Shown here piece by piece: positions 27,407 to 28,055 of a DNA stretch of 28,055 nucleotides. The stretch comes from a virus, in IMG/VR virus record IMGVR_UViG_3300031857_001064, positions 1 to 28,055 of that record. One strand, written 5' to 3'. The stretch's first letter is position 1. Every line of letters begins with the position of its first letter. A program made the position numbers and the translations under genes. Under the pieces are notes generated by a model. That model was given only the letters and a program-made list of their open reading frames with translations. It did not search any database and was not told where the DNA came from.

Positions 27407-28055
27407 TTATGCGTAGGTTCCTGATGCTTTCGCGTTCTGTAGAACCCACTTGATTGGCGCAAAGCCGCCTGTTGATCCAGCGTCAGTTGTATTTCCCTGG
27501 CCGTTTAGATCGATGGAGACCTGCACAAAGTCCTCACCGCGCTCAATAACGGCTGCTGTATAAGCGCCCTTAGTGATTGTGGCTTGGAGTTGAACTGCTG
27601 CTGCGCCCGCGCCGTATGCCCAGTTAAGAACGATGGCTGGCTGGGAGTTGTTGAGGTAGCGAGTTAGTTCTGTGTCATCCTCCATGATGAAGGTGATCTT
27701 GCCTGTTACCTCTAGAGGTCCCAAGAAAATGTTGTATGGGTTCTGAGTTGCGCTGATGCCATAAACAGGAGTGACTGAACGAACCATGTCGATGTTTCCA
27801 GTCATTGAGTTGGAAACCGCTGTGCCGCCGATGCTTACAGTTCCTCGCCATACCTGTGTTGGTAGAAGCGTTGAGAATGTAGGTGTTGGATCAGAAACTG
27901 CTGATGATTGCCAGCCTGTTGTCTTTGTATCGTACTCAAGCATTCCGTCAGCGTTGAACTTCAAAGAGAAGTCGCTGAACTGGCAGCCTGGGTATGAGCG
28001 AACATCTGCTGCGTAGAAGTCAGTCAATGTGTATGAAATCGGCTGATCGTCTGCA
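27407..28055 (-). CDS. Major tail (tube) protein, 5' end outside window
   Basis: The frame is open to the window edge (residues ...DDQPISYTLTDFYAADVRSY), so the true start lies beyond 28055; a TTG at 28027 is not a believable start. The 215 visible residues have a beta-rich tube protein pattern: FSLKFNADGMLEYDTKTTGW, 'TFSTLLPTQVWRGTVSIGGT', FLGPLEVTGKITFIMEDDTE and a final 'FVQVSIDLNGQGN'. Gene order (next come chaperones and tape measure) agrees with a tube subunit. A long hairpin follows its stop. Confidence 0.87.
   Translation of the reverse strand, partial: ADDQPISYTLTDFYAADVRSYPGCQFSDFSLKFNADGMLEYDTKTTGWQSSAVSDPTPTFSTLLPTQVWRGTVSIGGTAVSNSMTGNIDMVRSVTPVYGISATQNPYNIFLGPLEVTGKITFIMEDDTELTRYLNNSQPAIVLNWAYGAGAAAVQLQATITKGAYTAAVIERGEDFVQVSIDLNGQGNTTDAGSTGGFAPIKWVLQNAKASGTYA

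Overview
The window looks like part of a circularly permuted or circularised dsDNA genome of a long-tailed phage (Caudoviricetes, siphovirus-like) that infects an actinobacterium. The host call rests on a WhiB-type Fe-S regulator (8917-9330), a candidate leaderless promoter of the actinobacterial TANNNT type (15130-15135), and a short secreted transglycosylase of actinobacterial style. By eye the base composition is balanced, not the high GC of Streptomyces or Mycobacterium phages. A freshwater low-GC actinobacterium (acI/Nanopelagicales-like) is therefore a reasonable guess, but it is inference. No integrase, lysogeny repressor, polymerase, primase, tRNA or CRISPR array is visible here.

Almost every gene lies on the minus strand, so the layout reads from right to left. 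(1) 28055-15140, tail module: partial major tail protein, intergenic hairpin, tail assembly chaperones joined by a CCCAAAA -1 frameshift, HK97 gp10-like protein, 987-aa tape measure, distal tail protein, then a long run of baseplate and fibre genes that includes three paralogous fibre proteins, two of them with large glycine-rich domains. (2) 15135-13742, lysis module: a membrane coiled-coil protein with a candidate leaderless start, a lipoprotein, a two-TM holin candidate, a CHAP endolysin and a second small membrane protein, closed by an intrinsic terminator at 13690-13729. (3) 13649-12141: small HTH-like protein, MazG/DUF6378-like protein, metallophosphoesterase. (4) 11935-12144: the only plus-strand gene, converging on the phosphoesterase. 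(5) 11856-7586, recombination and replication: Erf-like annealing protein, winged helix, coiled-coil protein, Cas4-like nuclease, WhiB, O-like replication protein and RusA resolvase. (6) 7510-5422: a packed series of small genes, several of them zinc ribbons. (7) 5418-832: secreted lytic transglycosylase, acidic microprotein, HNH protein, SSB, small HTH, ParB-methyltransferase fusion, small and large terminase. (8) 830-4: two virion genes, after which portal and capsid genes presumably follow outside the window.

The two early promoters (7483-7510 and 11829-11856) share one architecture: a TTG -35, a 16-bp spacer, a TATG-type -10, and six bases later a GNRA-tetraloop hairpin that would form the extreme 5' end of the mRNA. 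Other points of note are a transglycosylase whose signal-peptide frame has no ATG/GTG/TTG start, a cluster of palindromes before 8142, and unusually long same-strand overlaps at TerS/TerL and WhiB/replication protein. Coding density is very high. No gene-free stretch exceeds about 145 bases; the two longest (7442-7585 and 11791-11934) hold the two promoters.
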